DNA of 64,000 bases, from positions 3,410,001-3,474,000 of the forward strand of contig OY987307.1 in NCBI GenBank assembly GCA_963920635.1. Reading direction: 5' to 3'. Below the pieces are notes generated by a model. The model was given only the letters and a program-made list of their open reading frames with translations. It was not told the origin of the DNA and searched no databases. Both the position numbers and the translations under genes were made by a program. Below are positions 34,709 through 46,412 of this stretch, one piece after another. Position 1 is the stretch's first letter; every line of letters starts with the position of its first letter. The stretch comes from Pseudeuparius sepicola (Eukaryota > Arthropoda > Insecta > Coleoptera > Anthribidae).

Positions 34709-35200
34709 ACAAGAAAAATTGATTAAAAAAGAAGCAAAGATGGCAGTTAAGAGAAGTTTTATAAAGGAAACAAGTTCAAGCAAGAGCAAGGTGGAAAAAA
34801 AGAAGAAAGTTGGAAAAAAATCAATGGACATGGTTATTACTGACAGTTCAGAGGATGAAATAGTTATGTCATCGTCTGAAGATGACATCATCGAATGAAG
34901 AATTCCAGTTTAATGAACTCGATGGTGACCCAAAAAGACTCGATTATGTTTTAGTTGAATTTCAATGTAAGACGAAGAAAGTTTATTATGTTGGAAGAAT
35001 CATAACTAACTTTGACGAAAATAACGAATGTGAAGTTTCATTTTTCAACATTTTGTTTTACCGGATAGTCTAGATATTTCACTCGTAAAAAAAGGTGATA
35101 TAAAAATGATTTTGCCTGAACCAGAAAAGTACGGAAAAACTAAACGTCAACAATCATTCTTGTCATTTGGCGTTTCTTTTGAGCATTTAATGGTGAATTA
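34575..35200 (+). pseudogene. Tail exon of the pogo 1 transposase
   Basis: An acceptor (TTTTTCAG) is followed by a degenerate frame with ISDDSQISELL, a stop, a lysine/serine-rich acidic stretch (MVITDSSEDEIVMSSSEDD) and then a compact C-terminal domain (LDYVLVEFQCKTKKVYYVG, then in another frame LPEPEKYGKTKRQQSF). This last domain looks like a small SH3/Tudor-like barrel often found at the end of insect pogo-like proteins. Similar pieces occur in the second pogo gene near 38940-39210. Confidence 0.6.
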
Positions 35201-35620
35201 AAGCTCCAATAAAAAGTAGAAGGTATAATACATGTTTTTATTTTTATTAGTGCTTTTGTTTAGAATAATATATTTATTTCTGTTAATAAATGTAATAATA
35301 CTTAAATAAAGAAAGTTTCCGCAATGTAATAAGCTTTTTATTCAAAGATTAGTAGATATTGCATAAATGGCTATATGCAGGGTAATAGCACAACTCAGCT
35401 GTGCTATTGCCCCAATATGTTGGGGTAATAGCGCAATTTTATTTTAATGTAAAAAAATAAGTAGCTATAAAGATATTTACACAAATCAAACATTTCAAAG
35501 AATACCATATTCTGCATCAACTGGATCACACTTTGGCAAAAAATTATCTTACTAAAGTGATTTTTAAAGATTCTGTAGCAAAATGAAATTTTTACTGCGC
35601 TATTACCCCAACCTCCCCTA

Positions 35621-36724
35621 CATGTTTTGTTTGGGAATGTATTCAGAAGACACCCTAGGTGAAAGATGAATAAGATGTAGTCAATGTTACTAATGGGGAC
35701 ACGAAGAATGCGCGAATTCTGATTAAACGAAAAGTGTTTATATGTGACTTTTGTTTGACCTTGGTAGTGTCCTAATATCACAAACCCATTGTCTCAATAT
35801 CGGATAAGCAATATTAGGATTACCAGATATGCGATATGATATTAGGATACGTTATTCGATTTGATAAGAAAGTGTATTTTTTTGTTATTTTGTGTGTGAT
35901 CAGACTTATGTAATAGAAATATATTTTTTCATTGCACATGTTGTTTTACTGATAAAATAACTATATTGACAGTTCATGGTAACTATTTAAAGTTTTTTTT
36001 CCAAGATACAGGTACAGTTGGCGTCACATGAAACCGAACGACATGAAGCCATTTTCTTGAGACTCTTGTAGTAATAGTACCCAAAATCCATTCAACAAAC
36101 AACGGATTCAAGCTCAGACCGAGGGACGAAGCGACCGACAAAGTCGAAACACCGATGCCCGGATGACAACCCTTTCTTCAATCGTCAAAACAATGAGTAA
36201 GCTATTGTGCTAGAATTTTATTTTGAATTACCGATTCATGTTCTTTCCTTTCGCCCTTAATTTAGCGTGGAATTAATTTTTTTTTCCTCCTTAATACCTA
36301 TTGCTACCTGTCACCATTATGGGGGTATTATTAATTTTCCTTATTGATCATTTTGTAGGATTGAGTTAGGATTTATGAATTTATGCAGAACTTTATTAAC
36401 AAAAACTATAATTTTTCCACCGGTTTAGATTTAATATTGGGTGTAATATTCTAATAATAATTGCGTTCTTAGAGTTTTGGTTTCATCTTTACTAGTATAT
36501 TTAAATATTTAATCTATCTATTGAGGTCTATACTTAATTGTGTTTATTTCATTTTTATTTGTTAAATTTCTAGTCATTAATATACTATATTCTATTTTTT
36601 GGGGGGAAAAACTACCAATTATTATTAAAATCCAAATGTAGAAACTCTAAGTGGTTCATATTAAATACGTAGAAATAAGATTCTCCAAGTCCAAAAAAAA
36701 AACACAATATAATAAATAAATATA
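35621..36724. other. No intact gene
   Basis: The first ~115 bases are the continuation of the pogo-like zinc tail described at 30780. The rest is AT-rich with no ORF or repeat that I can support. Confidence 0.5.
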
Positions 36725-37540
36725 CAGGATGATTTTTTAGGTCTACCACCGCGATTTTCTCGCTCATTTTGCGGCCTACAAAAAAAACGTAAAAAACAAA
36801 AATGTGGCAATTTTGGACAGCTAAGTGGTGCTGCAAAAGAAATCGGCATCCATGGCTTGTCGCGCAATATTAAAAAAACCTCAAATTGAACTAAACTATT
36901 AATGGCCGTGGAATGTTTATTTTAAGAGATAGAGGAAAACTTTTATATTGAAAATTAATAGCACTGCGGGGCTTTATCCACCCAGGTGCTCAGATAGTTT
37001 AAGCAAATTACACAGGGTCTTCGGTTCTCTTGAGGCTATGCATTTTTTTTTGTTTATTTCTTATTAAGCGATTTTCTCGCTTATTTTGGGCCGCACAGAA
37101 AATATGTAAGAAAACAAAATATGGCAATTTTGGTCAGCGAGGCAACATTAAAAATGAATGGGCCTCCATACCCAACTTTTCGCGGTGTACTAAAAAAACC
37201 TAAAATCGACAAAAATTTTCATGGTCTCAAGAGAGCCGAAGACCCTGTGTAATTTGCTGAAACTATCTGAGCACCTGGGTGGATAATGCCTCTCAGTGCC
37301 ATCAATTTTCAATATAAAAGTTTTCCTCTGTCTCTTAAAATAAACATTCCACGGCCATTAATAGTTTTGTTCAATTTGAGGTTTTTTTAATATTGCGCGA
37401 CAAGTTGGCCATGGATGCCGATTTCTTTTGCAGCACCACTTAGCTGTCCAAAATTGCCACATTTTTGTTTCTTACGTTTTTTTTGTAGGCCGCAAAATCA
37501 GCGAGAAAATCGCGGTGGTAGACCTAAAAAAATCATCCTG
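36725..37540. mobile_element. Foldback element F
   Basis: This 816-bp palindrome has ends CAGGATGATTTTTTAGGTCT and its complement, with TA on both sides. The arms carry GCGATTTTCTCGCT, GACAGCTAAGTGGTGCTGCA and an inner pair around GAGAGCCGAAGACCCTGTGT. ORFs read from it in either direction are products of the palindrome. Confidence 0.9.
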
Positions 37541-38022
37541 TATAATACAAAAGTTGTGACTAGTTTCTGCTCTACTGAGCTATCATCAGACAAGTAATTC
37601 TAAAATAAAAAAAAGCGAACATACAATTTACAATGAAAATTATATAATAGTATTAAAAAAAATTATAGGTTTATTTAATTTGCCGCAATTTTTAGTGATA
37701 CACAGGTGCCATATGATTGCCTTCATTCTTCCTCAGTAGATAGTTAAGGTTAGGCTGGGTGTTGAGTTTCTTTACATACCAGTGTGTTTTTGGAGCTTAA
37801 AGGTAAATATTTTGCTGTTAAAGCAAGTGCCTTATATCTTTCAAGTTTTGTTTTTGCCTGATCATATTAATTTTGTCATAAAACGTTGTATTTTAAAAAA
37901 GTTGAAAAAATTCAGTTACATGTGAGTGATTATGGCCGCCATTTGTATTCTGTACATGCAGGAAGGATGCGGACACTAGCCGCAGGGTTCTTAATTTATT
38001 CAGAATTCATTGCTTTTATTAG
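37541..38022. other. No gene seen
   Basis: AT-rich sequence upstream of the second pogo gene. It may contain the 5' end of that transposon, but I could not find a terminal repeat. Confidence 0.45.
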
Positions 38023-39240
38023 ATGCCGAGGGTGTATAAAAGAAAAACAGAAAGAAAAGTAGACGAAAAGAAAAGGAAACAATGAAATTTTGGTTTATTT
38101 GAAAAAGGAAATGAGACTAAATGGGGCATCAAGGCAATAAGAAGTGAAAAGAACTACGTTACAATCAAGAGTGAAAACATTACTTAATACCCAAATTCAA
38201 AAACTGGCATACGACTTTGGCACGATGCTGTCCCACTGCAAAATTCCTACAAATTGGGTCGATAAGAAACAAGCTGGTAGGCTAACATCATCTGAAGCCT
38301 GGTAAGTATTTTTCTTGATGTTTAAACAAGACAATTTTAGGAGATGACTGGAGAAAAGGATTCATGGACAGGCTTAAAGATTTGTCGTTAAGGAAACCAG
38401 AGAGCACTAGCTTAATGAGATCAATTAGGTTTACCAAAACAAAAGTTAATGCATTTTTCGAAAATCATTTTATCAAAAAAATCAGTTTTATAAGTTTAGA
38501 CCTGAAATTTTTTTATAATCTAGATGAAACAGGAATAACAAAAGTTTTAAGACCTACTAAAGCTGTAAGTGAGAAGGGAAAGAAAGAAGCAAGTTAAAGA
38601 TAATTCCAAAGATCAAAGCATACTAAAACAGCTACGACCTCTGCCGAAAATGGAAAAGAAAAAAGAAATATGAAACGAGAATCAAAGTCGAGAATATACA
38701 CAGAGACGCCAGAGCTTCTAGAAAAACAAGCATTAGAAGAAAAAAAGAAGAAGAGGAAAACCAGAGCTTCTAGAAAAACAAGCATTAGAAGAAAAAAAGA
38801 AAAGGAAAACCAGCATCTCTAAGAGCAATGTGAAGAAGAAAGTTTTCCCAACTGACAATAAAAGTAGCAGGGAATCTGATGTATTAATTTCTGAAGCATC
38901 CTCTGATGAATCCCTTCAGTCTCTGCCAGATCTTATTGATGACACCGATTTAAATTTAGGTGATTTTTTACTTGTAAAGTTTCTAAAAAAAAAGCTCAGA
39001 AGAAAAATGATTTGTGCTATCTTAAGACGTCGGCGAGTCTGGAGCTCAAATAAAGTTTCTCCGCAGACGCGGAACATCCTCAAATTTCTATTTTCTGGTC
39101 GTTGACGACATAATGTGGGTTACAAAGGACGATATACTTGTCAAGCTGCCTGCTGCAACTCCAACACGCAGTTTTCGTTCAGATTTCATTTTAATTTTAG
39201 TGGTTATGACTTCAGATAAATTTACATACTTACTTGAATA
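38023..39240 (+). pseudogene. Second pogo-like transposase, degenerate
   Basis: It starts with MPRVYKRKTER, the usual N-terminus of pogo-like transposases, but hits a stop soon after. Further pieces are LRKPESTSLMRSIRFTKTKV with FYNLDETGITK (first catalytic D region), then long lysine/glutamate-rich sequence including a repeated 50-bp block (38696-38800). A C-terminal domain (LGDFLLVKFLKKK, then KDDILVKLPAATPTRSFRSD) is like that of pogo 1. The second and third catalytic regions are missing. Confidence 0.65.
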
Positions 39241-40607
39241 CTAAAATTTTCATGTGCCAAATGTTTCTTTATGGTAATAAATCAATACTGCAATGTCACA
39301 GCATTTAGTTATAATCATAATTTAACAGGCCAAAACCTCCCACTAGAGCGGTTCCAAGGGGCAGGGAGGATTCGGCCAGTTGCATAGTTTTAAAAATATA
39401 TACAGTGTGACCCATTCTGATGTTGGACACCCTCATAAAATCTGTAATTTTTCTCCGATTTTAGCCGGTTTTTTTTTTCTAAAAATAGATCACAAAAAAC
39501 TCAGTTTTGGCGCAAAGTTTCAGATATTATTCTCAATTTTCAAGGCCTACTATGAATTTTTTTCTAGTAAAAAAAAAGACAAAAACCCTTTAGCGATTTT
39601 TTTTTATTTAAAATCTGACAACACAACGTTAATCAGGACACCCTGAAACCCCCATATACCGAATTTGAACAAAAAATACACAGGGAGTTCCATTCTGCAG
39701 GGTGTCAAAGTTGAGCAAAATAGGAATTTTACGGGCATCTGGCGAGTCAAGTGTGCCATGGAATTACTTCAAAACAGTTGGATGGTCAACAGGACCACTC
39801 ACAGTGTTGGTGTACAAAGATTCAATACAAAAATATACATGGTATTTTTCTTTGGACCATCTCAATGAATTTTTATGAAACTTTATACTGGTCATGAGTG
39901 CTCTGGAATTATTGAAAAAACATTGACAAACACAAAAGTAATTTATTTCTTTACAAAATACCAACCAACAAATAAAAAAACCATTTAAATTATCGGACCT
40001 TACTCAATAAAATCACTGTCTAAGATAATACATTTCTGTGTGTTTCCTGCCACCTTACCGCATATGGACTTACGGACTAGTAGGCTTCTGTATTTTTAGA
40101 CTTAGTTCGTTTATAGTGGCTGGGGCAGTTTTGATATACTTGATTTAAAGTTCAAAAAAAATTCGGTATTTTCAGATGGCACAGAGAAAGACACTCTGTA
40201 TATTTTTGAATTATATCTTTGCGCACCAACACTTTGAGTGGTTCTGTCGACCATTCAACTGTGTGGATTCCATGGCACACTTGACTTGCCAAATGTCTTT
40301 AAAATTCCAATTTAGCTGAACTTTGACAACCTGCAGAATGGAACTCCCTTTATATTTTTTATTCAAATTTGGTATGTGGGGGTTTCAGGGTGTCCTGATT
40401 AACGCTGTGTTGTCAGATTTTAAATAAAAAATCGCTAAAGGGTTTTCGTCTTTTTTTCACTAGAAAAAAATTCATAGTAGGCCTTGAAAATTGAGATCAA
40501 GATCTGAAACTTTGCGCCAAAGTAAGAGTTTTTTGTGATCCATTTTTAGAAAAAAAAAAAACCGGCTAAAATCGGACAAAAATTACAGATTTTATGAGGG
40601 TGTCCAA

Positions 40608-41726
40608 TGTGATGCCCGTAGATACCAATGTGATGCCCCGTAGATACCAACCAAAAATCTTATTTTATTTTACCAAATAACTCGTGCCGATATTAAATAA
40701 AATCCTTGAAATTCTTCTGCGAGAAATCATCGGGCTATGAGTCGAACCACCGGAAACTAGGAACATTAAGTTAAACGAAAACCCATGTTGTTTATATCTT
40801 ATAATTATCAAAACGCCAGAAAAGTTCGCTACGGTTATTAGTATTCTTGGAAAAACTTACGCTAAAATCATGTTGTTATACATTCCATCCGCCCACACAA
40901 GCACACGTGCAAATCCTGGAATCGAGGCGAGAACAAAGAACTTGGCTGCTATAAAAAGGGGGTTACTCCCAAAAGTAAAGGAAGTCTCCGACTACCAGTT
41001 GTAAGGTGAAGTCCTGGCCGAAACAACATCCAGAATCTGCTGCCGTGCCTGCTCAGAGTCACACCAAGAACCGACCTTAGTATAAGCATGCTGTCCGTTG
41101 AGCTGACCAAAAGTAAGCTATCTTGTTTTTATTAATTTTGACATCCGAGCTGCCCTATTTTTGAGTATCTAAATATTTTATTTTTATTTTATTGAAACAT
41201 AGTAAATAGTTTAAGCGCCTTGGAGTATTTTTGCTATAGCTAGAAACATAACTGTGCTGTGTATGCACCATACTCCTATTTTATGCTAAATTTGGGTATT
41301 TTGATTGTGTTTTGTGCCAAGTTCAAATTAGTAATGATTTTGTGTCTAGCCTTATAATTTTATGTGAAGTAATTTAAGCTACATTTATTCTCAGCCGAAT
41401 TCTTTTTGAAATAAGCTATTCTTGTTTGCCACCTAGGTTTGGGAACCAAGGGCAACTAGTAAATACATTTTGTTCAAACTTTTATTGTCAATTCAGTCTT
41501 TAATATTTTTAATAAGTCAACTGTAATTTTTAACAATTATTTTACCATATTTATGTACCCATATTTTGTACACCATAGGCGTACTATATTTATTTTTAAT
41601 ATATGTATTAAAGTTCCCGTTGTTTCCGTTAATTCTTAGGCCCACACCAAAAACAAATTAACTTATGGACCACCTTTAAAGGTACCGCTCGACCAACTAA
41701 CATCAAAAACAAAGGTGCGCGCCATA
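40608..41726 (+). repeat. 5' LTR of Gypsy 2
   Basis: Starts TGTGATGCCCGTAG and ends GCGCGCCATA. A TATA box (TATAAAAAGGGGG) lies at 40950. About 80 bases present in the 3' LTR (51888-51968) are deleted here near 41348. Confidence 0.95.
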
Positions 41727-41728
41727 AA

Positions 41729-41746
41729 TGGTGTCAGGTGTGGGGT
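41729..41746 (+). other. Primer-binding site of Gypsy 2
   Basis: TGGTGTCAGGTGTGGGGT begins two bases after the 5' LTR. It begins with TGG as expected for a tRNA primer. The TGGTGTC start is like sites that use tRNA-Ser in other insect elements; the rest was not checked. Confidence 0.65.
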
Positions 41747-42151
41747 CAAAACGATTTTAACGGAGGGGTAGAAAGGATAACGGAAAATTTTTAGGAAAAT
41801 TTTAGGAAAATTTCGGAAAAAGGACAATTTTAAGAGAGTTGTATGGTACAATAAGGATAACGGAGGGGTGAGGTGTCAAATTTGTCGGAAAAATAGGAAA
41901 AATATCGAAAAATTATCAGAATAAATTTTTGTAGAACAACTTGTGGGGTGCTAATAAGGAGATAACGGGATTGTAGGTTCAAAAGAAAATTTTAGGAAAA
42001 CTGTGTGACATAACTGTGTGAGATAACGGTTTCGAAAATTAGGAAAAGAGAGGCTAGGAGGAACTATTTAAGGGTGAAGAAAAATTCCATCCAAAAATAG
42101 AGGTAAATAGGCAGGAAAATTTAGGAATTCCTTTTATTAAAAGATTTTGAA

Positions 42152-43171
42152 ATGCCGAACGAACAAGAGCAGGCAATGGCAGGGGCAAACGGCGCGGAAG
42201 GTGAGGTAAGGAGGGAAATAACCTCGAGGCTTTTAATGGGGATAGAAACAGTACCAAATTATGATGGGAAAGACAGAGTGGAGGATTTTCTAAGTATAAT
42301 AGAGGAGACCGCCTTGTTAGCCGGATGGTCAGAGGAACAAAAAGTGGCTATTGTTAGGCTAAAATTAAGAGGTAGCGCCAAGCAGTTGATAGAAGCAGAG
42401 CCGGAATTGCAAAAGACAACGGATTGGGTTAAATTAAAAGGAGTTTTAAAGAAGCAATTTGAACGAAGGCACGTACCAGGTACGGCTATAAAGATGTTTA
42501 TAGACGCGAGGCAGAGATACGGGGAAAGTAGTCGCCAATTTTTGACTAGGCTTAAATTACTAGGAAACAGGACCGTAACGTTTGTAGATGACCCGGTAAA
42601 GACGCAAGTTCTTCAAGAGAAACTTGAAATGGATATCACGACGCAATTTGTTTTAGGGTTATTAATGCCGATAAAACAGCGGGTTTTGTCATTAAGACCG
42701 AAAAATATGGAAGAGGCAATCAAATACGCGGAAAGGGAGGAAAGTATAGAGAGAATTATTAGGCCAGTCCAAATTAATAGGGAATGTCGAGTGGTAGATA
42801 AGAATGAAACCAAAGACGCCAGGTCTAGCGGTTACGGGGATATTAGGTGCCATAAATGTAAACAAGTGGGGCATTTAGCGAGAGATTGTGGTAGGCGTAG
42901 GGAAATACAGCCGCGAAGCAGACAGGAATGTTTTACCTGCCACGGAATAGGACATTACGCTCGAGATTGTTTACAATATCGCCCGGAACGTGCCAGATCG
43001 CGGCCGAATAATAACGATCTTTGCTACCAATGTAGGCGGCCAGGCCATATTGCTCGAAATTGCCCGGGAAATGCTCCGACGTATCGCCGTGCAGTACAGG
43101 GTCATTTAAACGACCAACCAGCCACTCAAGACTCTCGGGGTACGGCTGGGACAACCGCAACTCGCATGTAA
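42152..43171 (+). CDS. Gag of Gypsy 2
   Basis: This 339-residue intact ORF is the particle-forming and RNA-binding protein. The N-terminal two thirds form a retrotransposon Gag domain (RVEDFLSIIEETALLAGWS, LKGVLKKQFERRHVPGTA). The C-terminal third has three CCHC zinc knuckles: CHKCKQVGHLARDC, CFTCHGIGHYARDC and CYQCRRPGHIARNC. The end overlaps the protease frame (-1) by over 100 bases and includes a candidate slippery heptamer. The start is the first ATG after a 425-base leader. Confidence 0.93.
   Translation: MPNEQEQAMAGANGAEGEVRREITSRLLMGIETVPNYDGKDRVEDFLSIIEETALLAGWSEEQKVAIVRLKLRGSAKQLIEAEPELQKTTDWVKLKGVLKKQFERRHVPGTAIKMFIDARQRYGESSRQFLTRLKLLGNRTVTFVDDPVKTQVLQEKLEMDITTQFVLGLLMPIKQRVLSLRPKNMEEAIKYAEREESIERIIRPVQINRECRVVDKNETKDARSSGYGDIRCHKCKQVGHLARDCGRRREIQPRSRQECFTCHGIGHYARDCLQYRPERARSRPNNNDLCYQCRRPGHIARNCPGNAPTYRRAVQGHLNDQPATQDSRGTAGTTATRM
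43105..43111 (+). promoter_or_regulatory. Candidate -1 ribosomal frameshift site
   Basis: The heptamer T TTA AAC sits in the correct gag phase (codons CAT TTA AAC, i.e. H-L-N). It is 20 codons before the gag stop, inside the stretch where the protease frame is also open. TTTAAAC is one of the most efficient known slippery sequences. The GC-rich bases from about 43117 to 43165 could supply a downstream structure, not computed here. Confidence 0.7.
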
Positions 43172-43338
43172 TAACGAAACCGATCCGCAACTGCTTCAGA
43201 AAGGGAATACATCCACGGAACGTTGCGGAGATGACTGTGTGTCATAGAAAAAGTAGAGTTTTAATAGATTCTGGTGCAGTTGTGTCTTTAGTAAAGCCAG
43301 AGTTTGCAGAGGGTCTAAAAAGAGGAAAAATAATGTAG
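43105..43338 (+). CDS. Pol of Gypsy 2: protease start (frame -1 to gag)
   Basis: The frame, entered from gag by a -1 shift, carries the aspartic protease active site RVLIDSGAVVSLVKPEF. It ends at a TAG at 43336-43338 only because of a 1-base loss in or near the A-run AGGAAAAATAATG (about 43321-43329). The protease sequence continues in the next frame. A weak Met-initiated open frame begins at 43060, but expression by frameshift is more likely. Confidence 0.8.
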   Translation, partial: FKRPTSHSRLSGYGWDNRNSHVITKPIRNCFRKGIHPRNVAEMTVCHRKSRVLIDSGAVVSLVKPEFAEGLKRGKIM

Positions 43339-46300
43339 TATTAGTAGATATACAAGGAAATGATATATCAAGTTTAGGAGATACGAGTTTATATATTGAG
43401 TTACCCAATGGGAAAAGTATAGTGCACGAAGCTACGGTCTTAGACACGGATGATATCGCATTTAACGCGGATATTTTATTAGGTATAGATTTTTTGCATA
43501 AGTATGGAGTAAAAGTTGACTGGGGAAGTGGAGTAATTTATATGCTGGAAGAAGAGATACCGCTAATTGAGGAAAACAATTATAGTACGAGAGCAAGTAT
43601 AGTTAAAGGGCGTGAAGGAAGTATTATTATGAGTGATAATGTATACGACGAAATTCAAGAATTGAGAGTTATAGTTGAAAGGTTAGCTAGTGAAGTTAAA
43701 GAGCAACAAGAGAGTGTTGTGATTAATGACCGTGTAATTAAAAGAGAAGAGGAAAAAGTGGTTCTAAGTGAAGGTCTGTGTGAACAAAGTAAGGAGGTAA
43801 AAAGTGAAGTTATGATGTTAAAACGTGAGGTTATGAGGTTAAAGGGGGAAGTTATGGAGTTAAAAAGTAAAGTTAGTGAAACAAAAGGAGAAATAAAGGA
43901 GTTAGGAAGTGAAGTTAGGAGTTTGGGGAAGGAGTTGACTCGCCTGTCAGAGGCCGCCGCTCATTCTTGGTCTGTACCAAAGACCCAGAATGCAAGTGTT
44001 CAAACGATTGGTACTCGCTTTGGGCACAACCAGGTTAACAACAACCAAGCGGACCAACAGGTGAAGTTAGCGACATCCAGGGGAGCTGCAGATTCCCAGA
44101 AAGTAGAAAAAGTAAGTGAGATGGAAGGTCAAGAGAAACTAAGTGAAAAGGAAGGAAAAATTAAAATAGTAGAGCAAAAGGGAGAAAGGGAGATGATAAG
44201 AGGGGATGAGAGGGTTAGACAGGTACAAGCACCAGCCCAAGAGTCAGATAACCGTCTTGAGGACAGTCGGCTATCGCACACTGCCTCCAATTTCCGACAG
44301 GAGATAGATGAACCATCAGGCTCGACAGGTATGGACGTGTATCTTAAAAAGGACTTAGTGTTACCCCCGAGAAGCCAAGTAGTATGTATGGCTACGATAA
44401 GAAAAGCTGCAAAAATGGAGATGCCAATTGTCGTCGTAGAACCAAACCAAGATATAACGCACGGTATAATAATTGCTGGAAGTATAAATAAAGCAGAAAA
44501 AGAGGTACCAATCTGCTTAATGAATATGACAGAACAAAGCTTAATGGTACAGAGAAAGCATGTCATAGCGAAAGCCTATGAGGCCGAAGTAAGTGAGTGT
44601 CCAAAGAATGGAAAGCCAGTAAGGAAGGTAAATGTACAGGACTCAGATGAAATATTAAGATTATTGCACCTAGATAAAGTGAACAATTCAAGCGAAGAAA
44701 AGCTAAAAGATTTAATAGAGGAATATGTAGATATTTTCAGAGCACCTATTCAAGAATTGTTAGATAACGACATAATCGTGGAAAGTCAGTCTCCATGGAG
44801 TTTACCAGCCCTTCTGGTAGAAAAGCGTTTACACCCAGGAGAGGAGCCTCAATTTAGGTTATGCATCGACTACAGGGAATTAAATGCCATAACGAAGACA
44901 GATTTCTTTCCCTTACCAAGGTTACAGGACACCATTGACTTACTACATGGCTGTAGTTTATTTTCGACGATGGATTTGGCTAGTGGTTATTTTCAGGTGG
45001 AACTAGATGAGCGGGATAGAGAGAAAAGTGCTTTTTCGACACAGGAAAACCATTACGAGTTTAAACGTATGAGTATGGGATTAAAAAATGCGCCCGCTAG
45101 TTGGCAGAGATTAATGCACAATGTGTTTTCTACCCTAACCTACAAGGAGTGCCTAATATATCTCGATGACATCATAGTTTTTAGTGCAGGAGACGTAGAA
45201 GAGCATCTTAAACGCCTCAGGAATGTATTTGATAAAATGAGAGAAAGTAATTTAAAGTTTAAACCTACGAAGTGTCATTTTATGAAAGAAGAAATTGAAT
45301 ACTTAGGGCACATAATAAATTCTAGCGGATACAAAGCGCATCCTAAGAAAATTGAGGTACTAAAGAATTATCCAGTTCCAAGGACAGTAAAGGAAATTAG
45401 AGCATTTATAGGTTTAGCGTCGTACTACCGGTCCATGGTAAAGGAATTTTCAAAAATATCACAGCCACTAACAGAATTAACTAAGAAAGATGTACCCTTC
45501 AAATGGACGGAAAAACAACAAGAATCTTTTGAAATTTTGAAAAATGCACTAATTACAAGCCCAATATTAAAATTCCCAGATTTTAGTAAACCTTTCATAG
45601 TAGTCACGGACGCAAGCGCCATGGCGATTGGTGCTCTCCTTTGCCAGAAGTATGATAACTTGGAGCACCCTGTATGCTATGCTAGTCGAGGTCTAAATGA
45701 CGCGGAACGCAGGTATTCGACTATCGAGAGAGAAGCGTTAGCAGTGGTATACTCGATCAAAAAATGGCGAGAGTACTTAACTGGGACACATTTTCTAATT
45801 TTTACGGACCACCGACCTCTAAAATATTTATTAACCATCAAGGATCCAAGTTCAAGGTTAGCGAAATGGGCCATGTTCTTAATGGAGTACTCTTTTAGTA
45901 TTGAGTATAGGCCTGGCAGGTTGAACACTAACGTGGACAGTCTCACGAGATTACGAGAGGAAACGCCGAGAATCGCGCTCGTAAATGCAGAAGGAAAACA
46001 AACGGAAATCACGCCCGTAGTAGCCACTATATGGGATCGAGAGGAAATTCTAAGAAGGCAAAGGGACGACGAGATAGCGGCGGAGATTATTCAAAACATA
46101 AACAGATACCGAACCGAATTTTATTTGGGGCCTGATGACCTACTATACGTGACTAGAACTGGGTCAGAGAGAAGCGATAAATTATATGCGCCGAGGTCCA
46201 TTATAAACGATATAATGTATCTTTACCATAATAGTGTTTTAGCGGGACACGCCGGAGAAAAGAAAACGATGGAGCTGATTAAAAAGGATTTTTATTGGAG

Positions 46301-46412
46301 GAAAATGAATACGGATATAAGGAGATATTGTCATAATTGTCACTCTTGTAATGTAAGAAAAGTAATTACAACCCTCCCGCGGAATTACAACAAATGCCAG
46401 TACCCTCTATAG
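43323..46412 (+). pseudogene. Pol of Gypsy 2: protease end, coiled coil, RT, RNase H, integrase start
   Basis: This is the main pol frame. It begins with the rest of the protease (ILLGIDFLHKYGVKVDW). Next come about 100 residues of strongly heptad-like sequence (43640-43970; VKSEVMMLKREVMRLKGEVM), predicted to be a coiled coil, which is unusual between protease and RT. Then a beta-rich linker, reverse transcriptase (FRLCIDYRELNAITK; YLDDIIVFS near 45157), RNase H (FIVVTDASAMAIGALLCQ, STIEREALAVVYSIKKW) and the integrase zinc finger (HNSVLAGHAGEKK with CHNCHSC). The frame is lost near 46360-46390 by a 1-base lesion, before the integrase catalytic core. An undisturbed copy would join 43105-43338, this segment and 46394-47650. 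Confidence 0.88.

Larger units (their letters stand above)
31256..35618 (+). mobile_element. Pogo-like transposon 1
   Basis: The terminal inverted repeats are GGGGAGGTTGGGGTAATAGC at the left and its complement at the right, with TA on both sides. Related motifs recur just inside both ends: GGGGTAATAGCGCAAC near 31622, with inverted forms near 31660, and others near 35380-35435. It carries a pogo/Tigger-type transposase broken by a frameshift and a stop, and a solo Gypsy LTR (33236-34518). Confidence 0.9.
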
